Source: Cyanobacterium stanieri PCC 7202 (GTDB taxonomy: Bacteria > Cyanobacteriota > Cyanobacteriia > Cyanobacteriales > Cyanobacteriaceae). Taken from it: a DNA stretch of 64,000 nt. Shown here one piece after another: positions 8,436 to 18,193 of this stretch. Location: contig CP003940.1 in the NCBI GenBank assembly GCA_000317655.1, forward strand, positions 1,781,547 through 1,845,546, in the 5' to 3' direction. Under the pieces are notes generated by a model that was not told where the DNA came from, ran no database searches, and was given only the letters and a program-made list of their open reading frames with translations. A program made the position numbers and the translations under genes. The number at the start of each line of letters is the position of its first letter. The first letter of the stretch is position 1.

Positions 8436-10124
8436 GTGTATATGATAGCGGATCAATTTCCTTGGCTCACCGCAATTATAGCCTTGCCCCTAATCGCAGC
8501 CTTATTAATTCCCTTCATCCCCGACAAAGAAGGAAAAACCCTCAGATGGTATGCATTAGGAATAGGCATAACCGATTTCATTTTAATGTGTTACGTTTTT
8601 TGGCAAAAATTCGATACAAACAATGCCAACCTACAATTAGTAGAAAGCTATAGCTGGATACCCGACATCGGATTAAATTGGGCAGTATCTGTTGATGGTT
8701 TATCCATGCCCCTTGTGTTGTTAGCAGGATTTGTAACCACCCTCTCCATTTTTTCAGCTTGGCAAGTAGATCGTAAGCCAAAACTATTTTACTTTTTATT
8801 ATTACTACTATACTCGGCCCAAATCGGCGTATTTGTCGCCCAAGACATATTATTACTCTTCATCATGTGGGAATTAGAATTAGTTCCTGTATATCTCCTC
8901 GTGTCCATCTGGGGCGGTAAAAAACGTCGCTACGCTGCCACCAAATTTTTACTCTATACTGCCCTTGCCTCTATTTTTATCCTCGTGGCAGGATTAGGGA
9001 TGGCGTTATACGGTGGAGGTGCCATTACCTTTGACATGGTGGAGTTAGGCTTAAAAGATTATCCCCTCACCCTCGAATTATTACTATACGGTGGTTTATT
9101 AGTTGCCTTTGGTGTCAAACTGGCGGTTTTCCCCCTCCATACATGGCTACCTGATGCCCATGGAGAAGCATCTTCTCCCGTTTCTATGATTTTGGCAGGG
9201 GTATTATTAAAAATGGGAGGCTATGGTTTAATTCGTCTTAACCTTGGTTTATTATCCGAAGCCCATATTTATTTTGCACCTCTGCTCGTTATCCTCGGGG
9301 TGGTAAACATTATTTACGGTGCTTTTGCCTCCTTTGGACAAACTAATATGAAACGTCGTTTAGCTTATTCCTCTGTGTCTCACATGGGATTTGTGTTAAT
9401 CGGTATTGCTTCTTTTACCGACTTGGGTATTAGTGGGGCTATGCTACAAATGCTTTCCCATGGTTTAATTGCCGCTTTACTCTTCTTCCTTGCAGGGGTA
9501 ACTTACGATCGCACCAAGACCATGTATTTAGACGAAATGGGTAATATAGGTAAAGTGATGCCCAAGGTTTTCGCTTTATTTACCGCAGGGGCGATGGCTT
9601 CCTTAGCCTTACCCGGTATGAGTGGTTTTGTCAGTGAGTTAGCAGTGTTTGTGGGTTATAGTAACAGCGATGTTTATGGTTCGACTTTCCGCACCGTAAC
9701 TATCCTCCTCAGTGCAGTAGGTTTAATCCTAACCCCCATCTATCTACTATCGATGTTAAGACAGTTATTTTATAGCTCGGATCAAACTTTGATGTGTAAT
9801 TTGGGAGTACCTACCAATATCATTAACACAGACGAAGATAATGATGAGCCTGTATGTTTCGGGAATGATTGTATTTTGCCTATGAATGCAAAATATGAGG
9901 ATGCTAAACCAAGGGAGATTTTCATTGCGGCTTCTTTCCTGATTTTGATCATTGGGGTGGGTTTATATCCTAAGTTGGCGACTCAGTTATATGATGTGAA
10001 AACCGTGGCAATCAATGCTCAGGTAACAGAATCATATCAACAGGTTGCCCTTACTAATCCTCGTTTTGGCAATAAATTTGTCGAATCCCCTAATCTGGTG
10101 GAAAAAGTAGCAATCAATCAGTAA
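8436..10124 (+). CDS. ndhD: NAD(P)H-quinone oxidoreductase subunit 4 (NdhD)
   Basis: A 562-residue, about 14-helix proton-pumping subunit of the photosynthetic NDH-1 complex in the thylakoid membrane, which takes electrons from ferredoxin to plastoquinone for cyclic electron flow and respiration. Key features are the [28 protein letters not shown] region with the conserved Glu, [19 protein letters not shown], and the lysine in LLKMGGYGL. The annotated start is GTG at 8436; an ATG two codons later (8442) is equally possible. The sequence is closest in feel to the NdhD1 type (no CO2-uptake partner genes nearby), but I did not test this. No other ndh gene adjoins it. Confidence 0.93.
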   Translation: MYMIADQFPWLTAIIALPLIAALLIPFIPDKEGKTLRWYALGIGITDFILMCYVFWQKFDTNNANLQLVESYSWIPDIGLNWAVSVDGLSMPLVLLAGFVTTLSIFSAWQVDRKPKLFYFLLLLLYSAQIGVFVAQDILLLFIMWELELVPVYLLVSIWGGKKRRYAATKFLLYTALASIFILVAGLGMALYGGGAITFDMVELGLKDYPLTLELLLYGGLLVAFGVKLAVFPLHTWLPDAHGEASSPVSMILAGVLLKMGGYGLIRLNLGLLSEAHIYFAPLLVILGVVNIIYGAFASFGQTNMKRRLAYSSVSHMGFVLIGIASFTDLGISGAMLQMLSHGLIAALLFFLAGVTYDRTKTMYLDEMGNIGKVMPKVFALFTAGAMASLALPGMSGFVSELAVFVGYSNSDVYGSTFRTVTILLSAVGLILTPIYLLSMLRQLFYSSDQTLMCNLGVPTNIINTDEDNDEPVCFGNDCILPMNAKYEDAKPREIFIAASFLILIIGVGLYPKLATQLYDVKTVAINAQVTESYQQVALTNPRFGNKFVESPNLVEKVAINQ

Positions 10125-10132
10125 AAACTTAA

Positions 10133-10213
10133 TAACCTCAGTTTGATATGGTGGTTGTAAATATGCTTGGATTGCTGGTTTCGTACCTACAATTGTTCGT
10201 CAAACTGAGGTTA
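10133..10213. repeat. 81-bp element with 14-bp perfect inverted ends behind ndhD
   Basis: TAACCTCAGTTTGA at 10133-10146 is exactly repeated in inverted form at 10200-10213 (TCAAACTGAGGTTA). The 53 bases between show no coding potential. The ends resemble those of the 31986-32219 repeat and the sequences at 814-835 and 6017-6040, suggesting one family of non-autonomous elements. It begins 9 bases after the ndhD stop. Confidence 0.7.
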
Positions 10214-10284
10214 CAATAGATTTATAGGAGCTAACTTGAATTATATTTTTAGTAGTTCTTTATTGTTCTATTCTCAATTATTAA

Positions 10285-11238
10285 ATGTCAGAAGATTCTC
10301 AAACTATCTCCCTTCCCAGTGTTGAAAGTGCGATCGCCCTTGCAGGAAAACAAGAAGAAAACCTAAGATATATAGCGAAAATGACAGGGGCAAACTTATC
10401 GTTACAGGGGCAAGATGTCGCCATCTACGGTAAAGCAAAACCCGTTGCGAGGAGTATTGAAGTAATCAAGGCATTAGAAGCCTTTTGGTTAGAGGCAAAA
10501 CCCATCACCGAGTCAGATATATTAGTGGTGTTTCATGCCCTTGACACCAATAAAATGGAAGAATACGAGGGAATCCAAAAAGAAGTATTAGCCCGTACGA
10601 GAAATGGGGAATTAATACGAGCTAAAACTTTTAAACAAAGACAGTATGTTAAAACTATCCAAAAATATGATATTACCTTTGGTATTGGTCCAGCTGGTAC
10701 AGGAAAAACCTTTTTAGCGGCCGTTTTGGCAGTACAAGCCCTCTTGAATGATGAATGTGAAAGACTTATCTTAACCCGCCCTGCCGTAGAAGCGGGAGAG
10801 AAATTGGGCTTTTTACCGGGGGATTTGCAACAAAAGGTTGATCCTTTTTTACGTCCTTTGTACGATGCTTTGTATCAATTCATTGAACCGATTAAAATTC
10901 CTGAACTGATTGAAAAAGGTAAAATAGAAGTTGCTCCCATTGCCTATATGAGAGGGAGAACCTTAAGTAATGCTTTTGTAATCGTTGATGAGGCACAAAA
11001 TACCACCCCTGCACAGTTAAAAATGGTTTTAACCCGTCTTGGTTTTGGTTCTAAAATGGTGGTGACGGGGGATATTACTCAAACTGATTTGCCCAACCAA
11101 CAACAGTCGGGCTTGATTGTGGCGGCAAAAATTTTACAGGATGTCAATGGTATTGGTTTCTGCAATCTCACCCAAGCAGATGTTATTCGTCATCCTTTGG
11201 TACAAAAAATTGTGGCGGCCTATGAAAAGCATCTTTAA
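10285..11238 (+). CDS. PhoH family ATPase
   Basis: A 317-residue cytoplasmic protein. The N-terminal third (about 1-110) is the KH-like/PhoH-N region. Walker A is GPAGTGKT (135-142), with RPAVEAGEKLGFLPGDLQQK after it, and Walker B is in AFVIVDEAQNTT near residue 235, followed by the TGDITQTDLP sensor. PhoH-like (PhoL/YbeZ) proteins are NTPases linked to RNA metabolism, often next to ybeY; here no ybeY is seen. It is the last + strand gene before the unknown operon. Confidence 0.9.
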   Translation: MSEDSQTISLPSVESAIALAGKQEENLRYIAKMTGANLSLQGQDVAIYGKAKPVARSIEVIKALEAFWLEAKPITESDILVVFHALDTNKMEEYEGIQKEVLARTRNGELIRAKTFKQRQYVKTIQKYDITFGIGPAGTGKTFLAAVLAVQALLNDECERLILTRPAVEAGEKLGFLPGDLQQKVDPFLRPLYDALYQFIEPIKIPELIEKGKIEVAPIAYMRGRTLSNAFVIVDEAQNTTPAQLKMVLTRLGFGSKMVVTGDITQTDLPNQQQSGLIVAAKILQDVNGIGFCNLTQADVIRHPLVQKIVAAYEKHL

Positions 11239-11294
11239 ATGAGCTTTAGATTTACTTCGTAATTGGAAACTTGCATTACTTACTTGATACTTTC

Positions 11295-12701
11295 TTAAAA
11301 AGGTACTTCAATAATAAGTAATAAAGATCTCTCTCGGCTATATTGATCTTCCTGCATATATTGCATTCTGGTTAGGTGGTGCTGTCTATATCTCACACTA
11401 ATTTCTACTGGATTACTTCTCTTTCCTTTTGGATCTATGATTCTTGCTCCAAAATTTCCCTCTAATGTTTTTCTTATATTAAACTCGATATTCCTTGGAT
11501 TAAAATCTGAATTTGTAAGTAATTCTCCTCTTAAACTTCCTGTCATCCGTGCAAAAGGTGTAACTTCTTTTGAATAGATGTTAAATGATTGGAATTGCTG
11601 CTCTAGCCACGGTGATATTGTCAATCTAGCTCTCAATCTATTGTGTAAGGGGAAAAGATTTTCATTATTTTGAGAAAGGATAGAATTAGAGAAATCAAAA
11701 TTCATACCTGATCCAGCCTTACCCAAAATATTTGGAGCCTCTTTTTTGAATTTTGCTAATAGTCGGGAATCTAGACTGACTTGTCCTCCTCTCTGTTGGT
11801 TTGGATATCTTAATGTTGTTCCAAAGCGCCCATTAATCGTTACTGAGTCTTTTACTAAATTATCACTCACCGATGATTTATTCATCAACCAAATAATGGC
11901 GACACCTAACTCTCTAAGGTTTTCATTAGTACCTAGTGTAAATCCTGATTCAACGCTAAACGGACCACCTATCGGCATCGTTATTTTCGTAAATTTTTGA
12001 AATCCAAATCGTTTTAATGGTGGTAATGGTGGATCTTGTGAATTGGTAACTTCTCTAACTTCTATTCTAGATTCTATACTTGCCTTTTTTTCTTTTTTAG
12101 CTTGATTTGGCTCAGAACTATCGGCTCTATCATCGGGGGAAGGTTCAGGATCCATAGAAAAATCATCCCTGTGGTCTGCCTTCGCTCGGTCGGTTGGTTG
12201 TGGCTCATCCTCTGGTAGCTTCTGTTCCATAGAATTACCCTGTTCGATATTCGCTCGGTCATTTTGATTTATTTCCTGATCTGAAACATAATCTGATTCT
12301 GGCGAATTTATATCCTCACTGCTTTCAGCACGATCAACAGGGGTTTGCTCTTTTGTGGGCGATTTTTCGGGCTGTCTTGGCTCAATCCCCTGCCCCTTTA
12401 AATTACCTGTATTATCATCATGGTCAACTGGTGTTTTATCATCTATAAAACCGTGGTCAAGAGGATTATTAAATAGCAGTGATGAGTCTGGATTAGGCAC
12501 TCCATCGAAAAAATCACCGTCCCAATGATTGTATCCTGAAGCATTTCCCTGTGGATAATGGCACTGTGTACTATGACACTGAATAGAGGATATATCTTGT
12601 GAATCATTGCCAGCATTCATCTTTTGGCTAACAAGATCTCCTAATCCCTGAGAAGCAGATTCAGATAATGCCTCGATAACTGCAGTTATAAGGTCAGCCA
12701 T
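11295..12701 (-). CDS. unknown protein, third gene of coupled operon (acidic repeat linker plus C-terminal domain)
   Basis: I choose ATG at 12701 (MADLITAVIEAL, 468 aa) because GGAGG lies 5 bases before it; an upstream ATG at 12713 is inside that Shine-Dalgarno. Residues 1-30 look helical. Residues about 75-205 are hydrophilic and Asp/Glu/Pro/Ser-rich with spaced TPVDHDD, TPVDRAES, QNDRANIE, PTDRAKAD and PDDRADSS units, a degenerate repeat of roughly 20-30 residues. From about 215 a folded, beta-rich part begins (ITMPIGGPFSVESGFTLG, RARLTISPWLEQQF, VEISVRYRQHH, ending LLLIIEVPF). No signal peptide or membrane helix is obvious. I do not recognise the family. The start overlaps the previous gene's stop by 8 bases, so translation is probably coupled. 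Confidence 0.75.
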   Translation of the reverse strand: MADLITAVIEALSESASQGLGDLVSQKMNAGNDSQDISSIQCHSTQCHYPQGNASGYNHWDGDFFDGVPNPDSSLLFNNPLDHGFIDDKTPVDHDDNTGNLKGQGIEPRQPEKSPTKEQTPVDRAESSEDINSPESDYVSDQEINQNDRANIEQGNSMEQKLPEDEPQPTDRAKADHRDDFSMDPEPSPDDRADSSEPNQAKKEKKASIESRIEVREVTNSQDPPLPPLKRFGFQKFTKITMPIGGPFSVESGFTLGTNENLRELGVAIIWLMNKSSVSDNLVKDSVTINGRFGTTLRYPNQQRGGQVSLDSRLLAKFKKEAPNILGKAGSGMNFDFSNSILSQNNENLFPLHNRLRARLTISPWLEQQFQSFNIYSKEVTPFARMTGSLRGELLTNSDFNPRNIEFNIRKTLEGNFGARIIDPKGKRSNPVEISVRYRQHHLTRMQYMQEDQYSRERSLLLIIEVPF

Positions 12702-13713
12702 TACTACCTCCATATTGTTTATCTGTTATGGGAGGACGAACAATAACTTGTGCATTCAAATGTGCTTCACAAATAGAGAAATAATCAGAATTTATTTCCA
12801 AAATAATGCTTTCATTTTCCACCAATAAAGCTGAGAGAGGTAGATAAGCTGTTAATGTTTGTAAAGGAGGAGAAACTTCCAAGATCGAAAATTCACTACA
12901 TTGACTTTCCAATTCATGGAGAGAGAAAATAGTATATGTAGAATCAATAGATTCCAATAAATGAAATTTTCTTAGTAATGGTCTTCCTAATGAATTATTT
13001 TGTCCTTGGCGAAATTGAAATTCAGTTAAGTAACTATCAAACTGAACATCGGCTTTGAATAAAATTCTATAGGCAATAATATCTTCCTTGGATTCGAGAT
13101 TTGTTTGATGTCGTAAGTCCTCTGGTTGGGAAGGGGATGTAGAACCTTCTGAGACAATTTCTATGGTGGTGGGGGAGTCATTTTCAGGATCTTGTCCTTG
13201 TACCCACATATCCAATGTCACCCCATATCCAAAACCATCGGAAGGTGTTAGCCTTGATGTTGCTAATTCCCAGGCGGCACCCTTTAACTGTATCGGTTGA
13301 GGAAAAACATAAATAGGACTTTGCCAACTACACTCGCCCACATTCAAAGATACAAGGGTTGCTTGTCCTTCCACTTCCATGGCTCGCATATTTCTTATTA
13401 ATCCACGGTGAAAATCATCATATCCACCTATGGTGTGTACACGATGGGCATAGGGGTCCGCATAAAACTGCGGAAACATTTCCTTACGTAATGTAATCTT
13501 TAACATCGGTCTGTCTTCCAAGTTAGAACGTGACATTAATTCTAAAAGGTTGTCTGCTTTTAACAGTAAATTTATGCCACTAACGTCAACGCCCATACCC
13601 AGTTGAACAGATTTAGTTATTCCCATATTATTGGGGGATGAAGCTAAATTAATATCCTCTGCATCTCGCAGATAAGCGTCTATTCCTGCTAGTTGAACAC
13701 GATCAATAATCAT
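12694..13713 (-). CDS. unknown protein, second gene of coupled operon
   Basis: A 339-residue protein beginning MIIDRVQLAGIDAYLRDAED. Visible parts are VQLGMGVDVSGINLLLKADNLLELM (about 37-60), a KITLRKEMFPQFYADPYAHRV stretch, WQSPIYVFPQPIQLKGAAW near 135, a Pro/Ser/Glu-rich break near 180-205, and a beta-rich C-terminal half with LTAYLPLSALLVENESIILEI. No signal peptide, membrane segment or catalytic motif is evident. Its start overlaps the end of the 913-residue gene by 11 bases and is preceded by GGAGG 9 bases upstream. The co-translation implies that its product works with the other two. I do not recognise it. Confidence 0.8.
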   Translation of the reverse strand: MIIDRVQLAGIDAYLRDAEDINLASSPNNMGITKSVQLGMGVDVSGINLLLKADNLLELMSRSNLEDRPMLKITLRKEMFPQFYADPYAHRVHTIGGYDDFHRGLIRNMRAMEVEGQATLVSLNVGECSWQSPIYVFPQPIQLKGAAWELATSRLTPSDGFGYGVTLDMWVQGQDPENDSPTTIEIVSEGSTSPSQPEDLRHQTNLESKEDIIAYRILFKADVQFDSYLTEFQFRQGQNNSLGRPLLRKFHLLESIDSTYTIFSLHELESQCSEFSILEVSPPLQTLTAYLPLSALLVENESIILEINSDYFSICEAHLNAQVIVRPPITDKQYGGSNG

Positions 13714-16444
13714 TTTTTACTACCTCCTCAAGCATATCAAACCAAACATCCATTACGAGATCTTGTTCACAAGATCCAATATTTCCAGTTCTAAGTTTTT
13801 TCAAACCATTAACCATCCCATTACCAAAACGAATTCTGACCCATTCGTCACGGGTTGTATACAATTTGTCAGTTAGGGCTGGAAGTTCGAGGTTTAAGGG
13901 AATCGTACCCACCACAATATCTAAGGGTAATTCTTGCCAATGAAAGTTTACCCCTTCTCTTCGATTACGAATAGTGCCTGACTGAAGTAGATCACGTACT
14001 ATTCTGCGATTTAGCTGTCCTCCTCGGTATTCGGTATAGGATTCGGACTCATCATAACTATCATCACGGGTTTGAGCATAGTAACGACCTGTTTTGTTGG
14101 CTGTGAGACTAATTTTCCCTGTATTACCATTGGCGGATGTGCGGGTACTGGTGGGCAATGATGGAGTCATAGAAATACCTTTAGAAACTCCCCCCCCCAC
14201 AATGAAAGATACACCTGCGTTGACTCCCAGATTAAATCCAATTCCATTTAACATAAAATATCTACGGACTGTTTCTTCCCCCACAAAACTGGTCAGTGTG
14301 CTTACATCTACTCCATCGTCTAGGGTAAGAAAATCTGTTGCTCTATTTACCATGTCTGTAAATATTGAATCGATGGGTGGGATAGATAAGTTTAGCAGTC
14401 CGTCAATATCAGTAAGGCGATTAGAATCTAGTCCTTGCCACATTTGCCCACTACCCCAGCCATCTCCTTGTAAAAGTACATTTTGTGGTGGTCTGTCAAT
14501 AATTGTTGCACTCAATATACGTTGTAATTTAGTAACAAAACTAGGAATGGCGTTATTGCTTCCATCCACAAAACCAATATGTTGTGTATGGGTACGACTT
14601 TCAGCATTACTGCTCATATAAAAGGAATCTGGTCCTGGATTGGGATTGTAGGTTGTGAGAGGAGAAGATGAAAAAGGCCATGAGGTGCCTTCCCCCGTTT
14701 GAGAGCGTTTCCAACCCTGAGAACCTCCGTAATGATAACGGTGATCAAAACTTTTATCTAGTGTTTCTGATCTTTCTACACTGACATCTCTAACGGTTTC
14801 TAAGTAACGCTGGTTGGCATATAATTTTACCCCTGATAATTGCAATAAATCTGTAAGGCTACGGGCTTCAAACAATATTTCTTTTAGTTCTCCTCCAACA
14901 ACATGCTCAATGGTAAATTTGAATCCATGTTTGCCTAGACGACTATAGTCTTCGGCTAAATCTTTACCGATCATTCGGAAGTTGAGTTGGCGCATTTGTT
15001 GGCTACGGGATTGACGAGAACTAATAAACACATGGGCTGATTGAATTAGCTCTAACTTTGTCAATGCGAGGTGTCCTTCTCTGGTACAGTGGAATACCGC
15101 CACAAAGTAACGGGCGTTGGTGGGACGAGAAAAACGGCATTGGAGGGTATCTCCTTCAAAGATTTGGTTTTGCTGATAGTAAATTAAATTACTGTATTGG
15201 TCATGGGCAGGATCTCGTTCCGATTCCATGGCAATAGGTGATACTCCTTCTACAGGATCAACTTCATAAATTAGTAAATCGAAGATACCAGAGTTATCAT
15301 TGGTCAACGATGTAACTTGTCTAGGGTTGGGCAGACTGAGAGTTATGCCACTTAGACAGCGAGGATGTTCTTCTGTTTGTTGAAAATAAAGTCGAACTTG
15401 CTCTCTTTGTTGAACTTTTTGCGAGATAAAAATTTCATCGATATTTAAGGGGTTATTATCACTTGGTATTTGATATAGGCGACCACCATTAAAAAGTGAT
15501 GCGGCACTCATGGGGAAATATCCCACGGCATTGGTTCGGGTGAAAACAAAATCGGTGGATGTATTTTTCATTTGGTTTCTCATCTGGCGGGGAAATTTTC
15601 CCTGCTCGAAATAGCTTTGTTCTAATGAGTCGGACATTTTTACTGCCCCTAACAAACCCGCTGGAACTTTTGGAGTATAACGGACATCTTCTGAGTAGCT
15701 AAAAACTCCTAAGTAAGGTATGAATACTCCCCAAAATTCTACGGTGCGATCGCTATCAGGTTGAATTCGACGTATAATACGGGGAAAATCGGCAAAGCGA
15801 ATTCTGATTTTTTCACTTTTTACAGGACCTGTGGCGATTAGGTGTAAACCACTATGGGAGGTTGGTTCTTGTCGTACGAATGCTACTTTTTCATCAAGAA
15901 ATCCTGTTTGGATGTGATCTTCCCAAGAAACATGAATTTCTCGGGGCAGACCAAAATTAGCGGAATTTTCGCCTTGAGGTGTGATGTAATAGGGAAGATA
16001 AGGATAACCACCGAACAAAATTCCTCCTATGATAGGGCATTGAGTTCCACGCATCGTCTCAAGGGTTATTTCAATTTCAAACCAGAATTCCTGTGACTTT
16101 TGATTTTCTTCTATAACTGGTCCACCCGCCCTTACGGTTATAAAAGGATTAGTAACATTAGAAGGTAATCCTACTACTGTCTCTACATTGTCCAGATTAG
16201 AAGTTGGAAAAGTTAATGTTCCTGTGCCAGGAGCTCCACCCCTAACAAGAACATCAGGCATGAAATCTTCTATATTTATGGGAGGAGGTTCAAATCCTGG
16301 TGGTGGTATCTCGTGAGCGGTTTCCGCATATACAATAGATCCCGAGCTTGATAATATTGGAGAGCGACTAATTATACTCACATTTACCACTTCAATTAAT
16401 TGCCCGACTGTGGTACGTAATGGCATATATTTGGTGCTATACAT
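13703..16444 (-). CDS. unknown 913-residue protein, first gene of coupled operon
   Basis: The start at 16444 has AGAGGG 4 bases upstream. The protein is long, soluble-looking and beta-rich: PITVRAGG-like strands in the first 130 residues, EIHVSWEDHIQTGF near 170, VEFWGVFIPYLGVFSYSE near 235, then repeated strand patterns (LYQIPSDNNPL, RCLSGITLSLPNPRQ, ARYFVAVFHC). A glycine-rich stretch near 725-745 (FNLGVNAGVSFIVGGGVSKG) is followed by a Ser/Thr/Asn-rich segment with ISLTANKTGRYYAQTRDD. It has few cysteines, no clear signal peptide and no enzymatic motif I can name. The size and beta-rich look suggest a structural or binding protein, which is inference. One HIP1 octamer (15746-15753) lies inside, so the gene has probably been resident for some time. 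Confidence 0.8.
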   Translation of the reverse strand: MYSTKYMPLRTTVGQLIEVVNVSIISRSPILSSSGSIVYAETAHEIPPPGFEPPPINIEDFMPDVLVRGGAPGTGTLTFPTSNLDNVETVVGLPSNVTNPFITVRAGGPVIEENQKSQEFWFEIEITLETMRGTQCPIIGGILFGGYPYLPYYITPQGENSANFGLPREIHVSWEDHIQTGFLDEKVAFVRQEPTSHSGLHLIATGPVKSEKIRIRFADFPRIIRRIQPDSDRTVEFWGVFIPYLGVFSYSEDVRYTPKVPAGLLGAVKMSDSLEQSYFEQGKFPRQMRNQMKNTSTDFVFTRTNAVGYFPMSAASLFNGGRLYQIPSDNNPLNIDEIFISQKVQQREQVRLYFQQTEEHPRCLSGITLSLPNPRQVTSLTNDNSGIFDLLIYEVDPVEGVSPIAMESERDPAHDQYSNLIYYQQNQIFEGDTLQCRFSRPTNARYFVAVFHCTREGHLALTKLELIQSAHVFISSRQSRSQQMRQLNFRMIGKDLAEDYSRLGKHGFKFTIEHVVGGELKEILFEARSLTDLLQLSGVKLYANQRYLETVRDVSVERSETLDKSFDHRYHYGGSQGWKRSQTGEGTSWPFSSSPLTTYNPNPGPDSFYMSSNAESRTHTQHIGFVDGSNNAIPSFVTKLQRILSATIIDRPPQNVLLQGDGWGSGQMWQGLDSNRLTDIDGLLNLSIPPIDSIFTDMVNRATDFLTLDDGVDVSTLTSFVGEETVRRYFMLNGIGFNLGVNAGVSFIVGGGVSKGISMTPSLPTSTRTSANGNTGKISLTANKTGRYYAQTRDDSYDESESYTEYRGGQLNRRIVRDLLQSGTIRNRREGVNFHWQELPLDIVVGTIPLNLELPALTDKLYTTRDEWVRIRFGNGMVNGLKKLRTGNIGSCEQDLVMDVWFDMLEEVVKNDY

Positions 16445-16967
16445 TTAACCCTCTTGGTATTATTTACATCAGAAATGTTGCATATTCAATACCTATAAAA
16501 GTATTTGCTCAATACTTCAATTTATCTATATAAATGCAACAAGTCTAATAAAAATTACCTGTCATTCAAGAAAAATGGGAATATTTTTTGATGGGTGTTG
16601 TACAAAACCAAACACAGCAATCCCTCATTACTACCACAAAAAACTGATTTACAGGGATTATATTAACTTTCAGCTTTTATGGTTAATGGTAAATGTTTTA
16701 ATAGTAGGTAATTTTATGGGTAAATTTTAACTGAAAAATTATTCAACTACCATAAATATTTTATTTTGTTTATAAAAATTAATGATATAAAATGTGGGTA
16801 TATCATTTAATTGTTATACTCACAAAAAACAACTATACTTCAAAAAAAGCAACTCAGAAACCTATATCTGTTATGACAAAGTTTTTCTCTTTTGCTATAT
16901 TTTTCTTGATTAAATAGACAGTTAAGATAATTCGTGGTTTTTTTCATGAACGCTCTCAAAGTCTTAT
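16445..16967. other. 523-base AT-rich intergenic region upstream of the unknown operon
   Basis: The region separates the operon start (minus strand) from the 3' end of the TPR/HEAT gene (minus strand), so it must hold the operon promoter. It is strongly AT-rich. I see no convincing gene; a 51-codon + strand frame at 16575-16730 lacks a ribosome-binding site. A large upstream region is compatible with complex regulation, but I can point to no specific operator. Confidence 0.5.
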
Positions 16968-18014
16968 TTATTCGACATTGCGATTATCTTCGATGAGGGT
17001 GGCGTCGACTTCTTGGGCATAGTCTTGATGATTGTCGTCGGGCAACATATTTTGATTGGAGGCAATTTTTTCTAGGGCTAAAAGGGCAATTTCCCTTACT
17101 TCAGGATCTGGATCATTATAAGCTGTTTGGGTAATAATGGGCTGAATTTGGATGATTAATTCATACACTTTGGTAATGTCTCTGAGGGCATTTTTGCGGA
17201 CATTGCCATGATCATCCTGTAGGGATAATATTAGGGCTTGATTGATGGGTTTAATACTATTAAATGCAATTTGAGATATGGCTTCTAAAATTAAGGTCTT
17301 TTCTTGAGAGTTACTTTTAATCATTATATCCAGCAAAGGGGCGATCGCCCTTGAATCGGCTTCTGAAGCTAAACGCCAAATAATTTTACTCCTATTTTTC
17401 GATTCTCCTTGTACCAATTCTTGTAATAATTCTTCGGTTTTATCCCTAGGTTTTTTGACTTCAGGATTAATTCTTTTTGCTAGTTGTCCTTGAGCGTTAG
17501 ATAACTCTTTTTTTTCTAAAATATTGTCATCATTATTTAATGATAATTGTTCAACTTTTCGTTGAGAAATTTTCTTGGCAGAATTGTTGTTATTTGCTAA
17601 TATTTTTATACCAATAATAATCAAGGTAATACTAATAATAATTACGAGAATAACAAGGGAAATAAGTAACATAAATAAAATATTATCCATGTTCCAAGTA
17701 TTGTTATCACGATTCGCCATCATGGTTTCAACATTATTAATCGCCCTTTGAGCATAGGCATCCTCGGGACGATGGGAGAGGGCTGTTCTAAAATAGTTCA
17801 AAGCCTCTTCATATTGGCGATTATTGGTGGCCTGATAACCCCTTTGCATATTCTCGTCATAAAGAACCGCAGGATCTTGATTGATTTCTTGTGCAGAGGC
17901 GATCGCCCTTACTTTGTAACTAATTTGAGAATTATTAGGAGAAGATAAGTTAGGGAAAAGGTTACAAAAAATGATAAATAAAGTCAATTTTAACAGCCAT
18001 TTTTTGCTATTCAT
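16968..18014 (-). CDS. TPR - membrane helix - HEAT-repeat protein
   Basis: A 348-residue protein in three parts. A signal-peptide-like N-terminus (1-45) precedes a TPR-like unit at about 56-95 (GYQATNNRQYEEALNYFRTALSHRPEDAYAQ). A strong transmembrane helix follows at about 112-138 (ILFMLLISLVILVIIISITL). The rest (about 185-330) is a HEAT-like array (SKIIWRLASEADSRAIAPLLDIM, DDHGNVRKNALRDI, DPDPEVREIALLALEKI). The topology implies TPRs outside the cytoplasm and HEAT repeats inside, i.e. a scaffold that could link both faces of a membrane. Function is unknown. It lies downstream of prfC on the same strand, with a 179-base gap. Confidence 0.72.
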   Translation of the reverse strand: MNSKKWLLKLTLFIIFCNLFPNLSSPNNSQISYKVRAIASAQEINQDPAVLYDENMQRGYQATNNRQYEEALNYFRTALSHRPEDAYAQRAINNVETMMANRDNNTWNMDNILFMLLISLVILVIIISITLIIIGIKILANNNNSAKKISQRKVEQLSLNNDDNILEKKELSNAQGQLAKRINPEVKKPRDKTEELLQELVQGESKNRSKIIWRLASEADSRAIAPLLDIMIKSNSQEKTLILEAISQIAFNSIKPINQALILSLQDDHGNVRKNALRDITKVYELIIQIQPIITQTAYNDPDPEVREIALLALEKIASNQNMLPDDNHQDYAQEVDATLIEDNRNVE

Positions 18015-18193
18015 AAAATTTAATTAATAATTTTATTTAAATGATTAAATATATATTCCTAAAAGTTAATTGACTGTCATAACGAAATAAATGATTCCGA
18101 ACATGATCAATTAACTCATATACTAATCCTATTTCATCAAAAAATTAAGGTCATCCTTTTCCCATTTATAACAAAAACTCCATACAACAAACT

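Noticed and set aside
16575..16730. 51-codon + strand frame upstream of the unknown operon
   Set aside because: No Shine-Dalgarno sequence and no protein-like pattern; the region is AT-rich promoter DNA.
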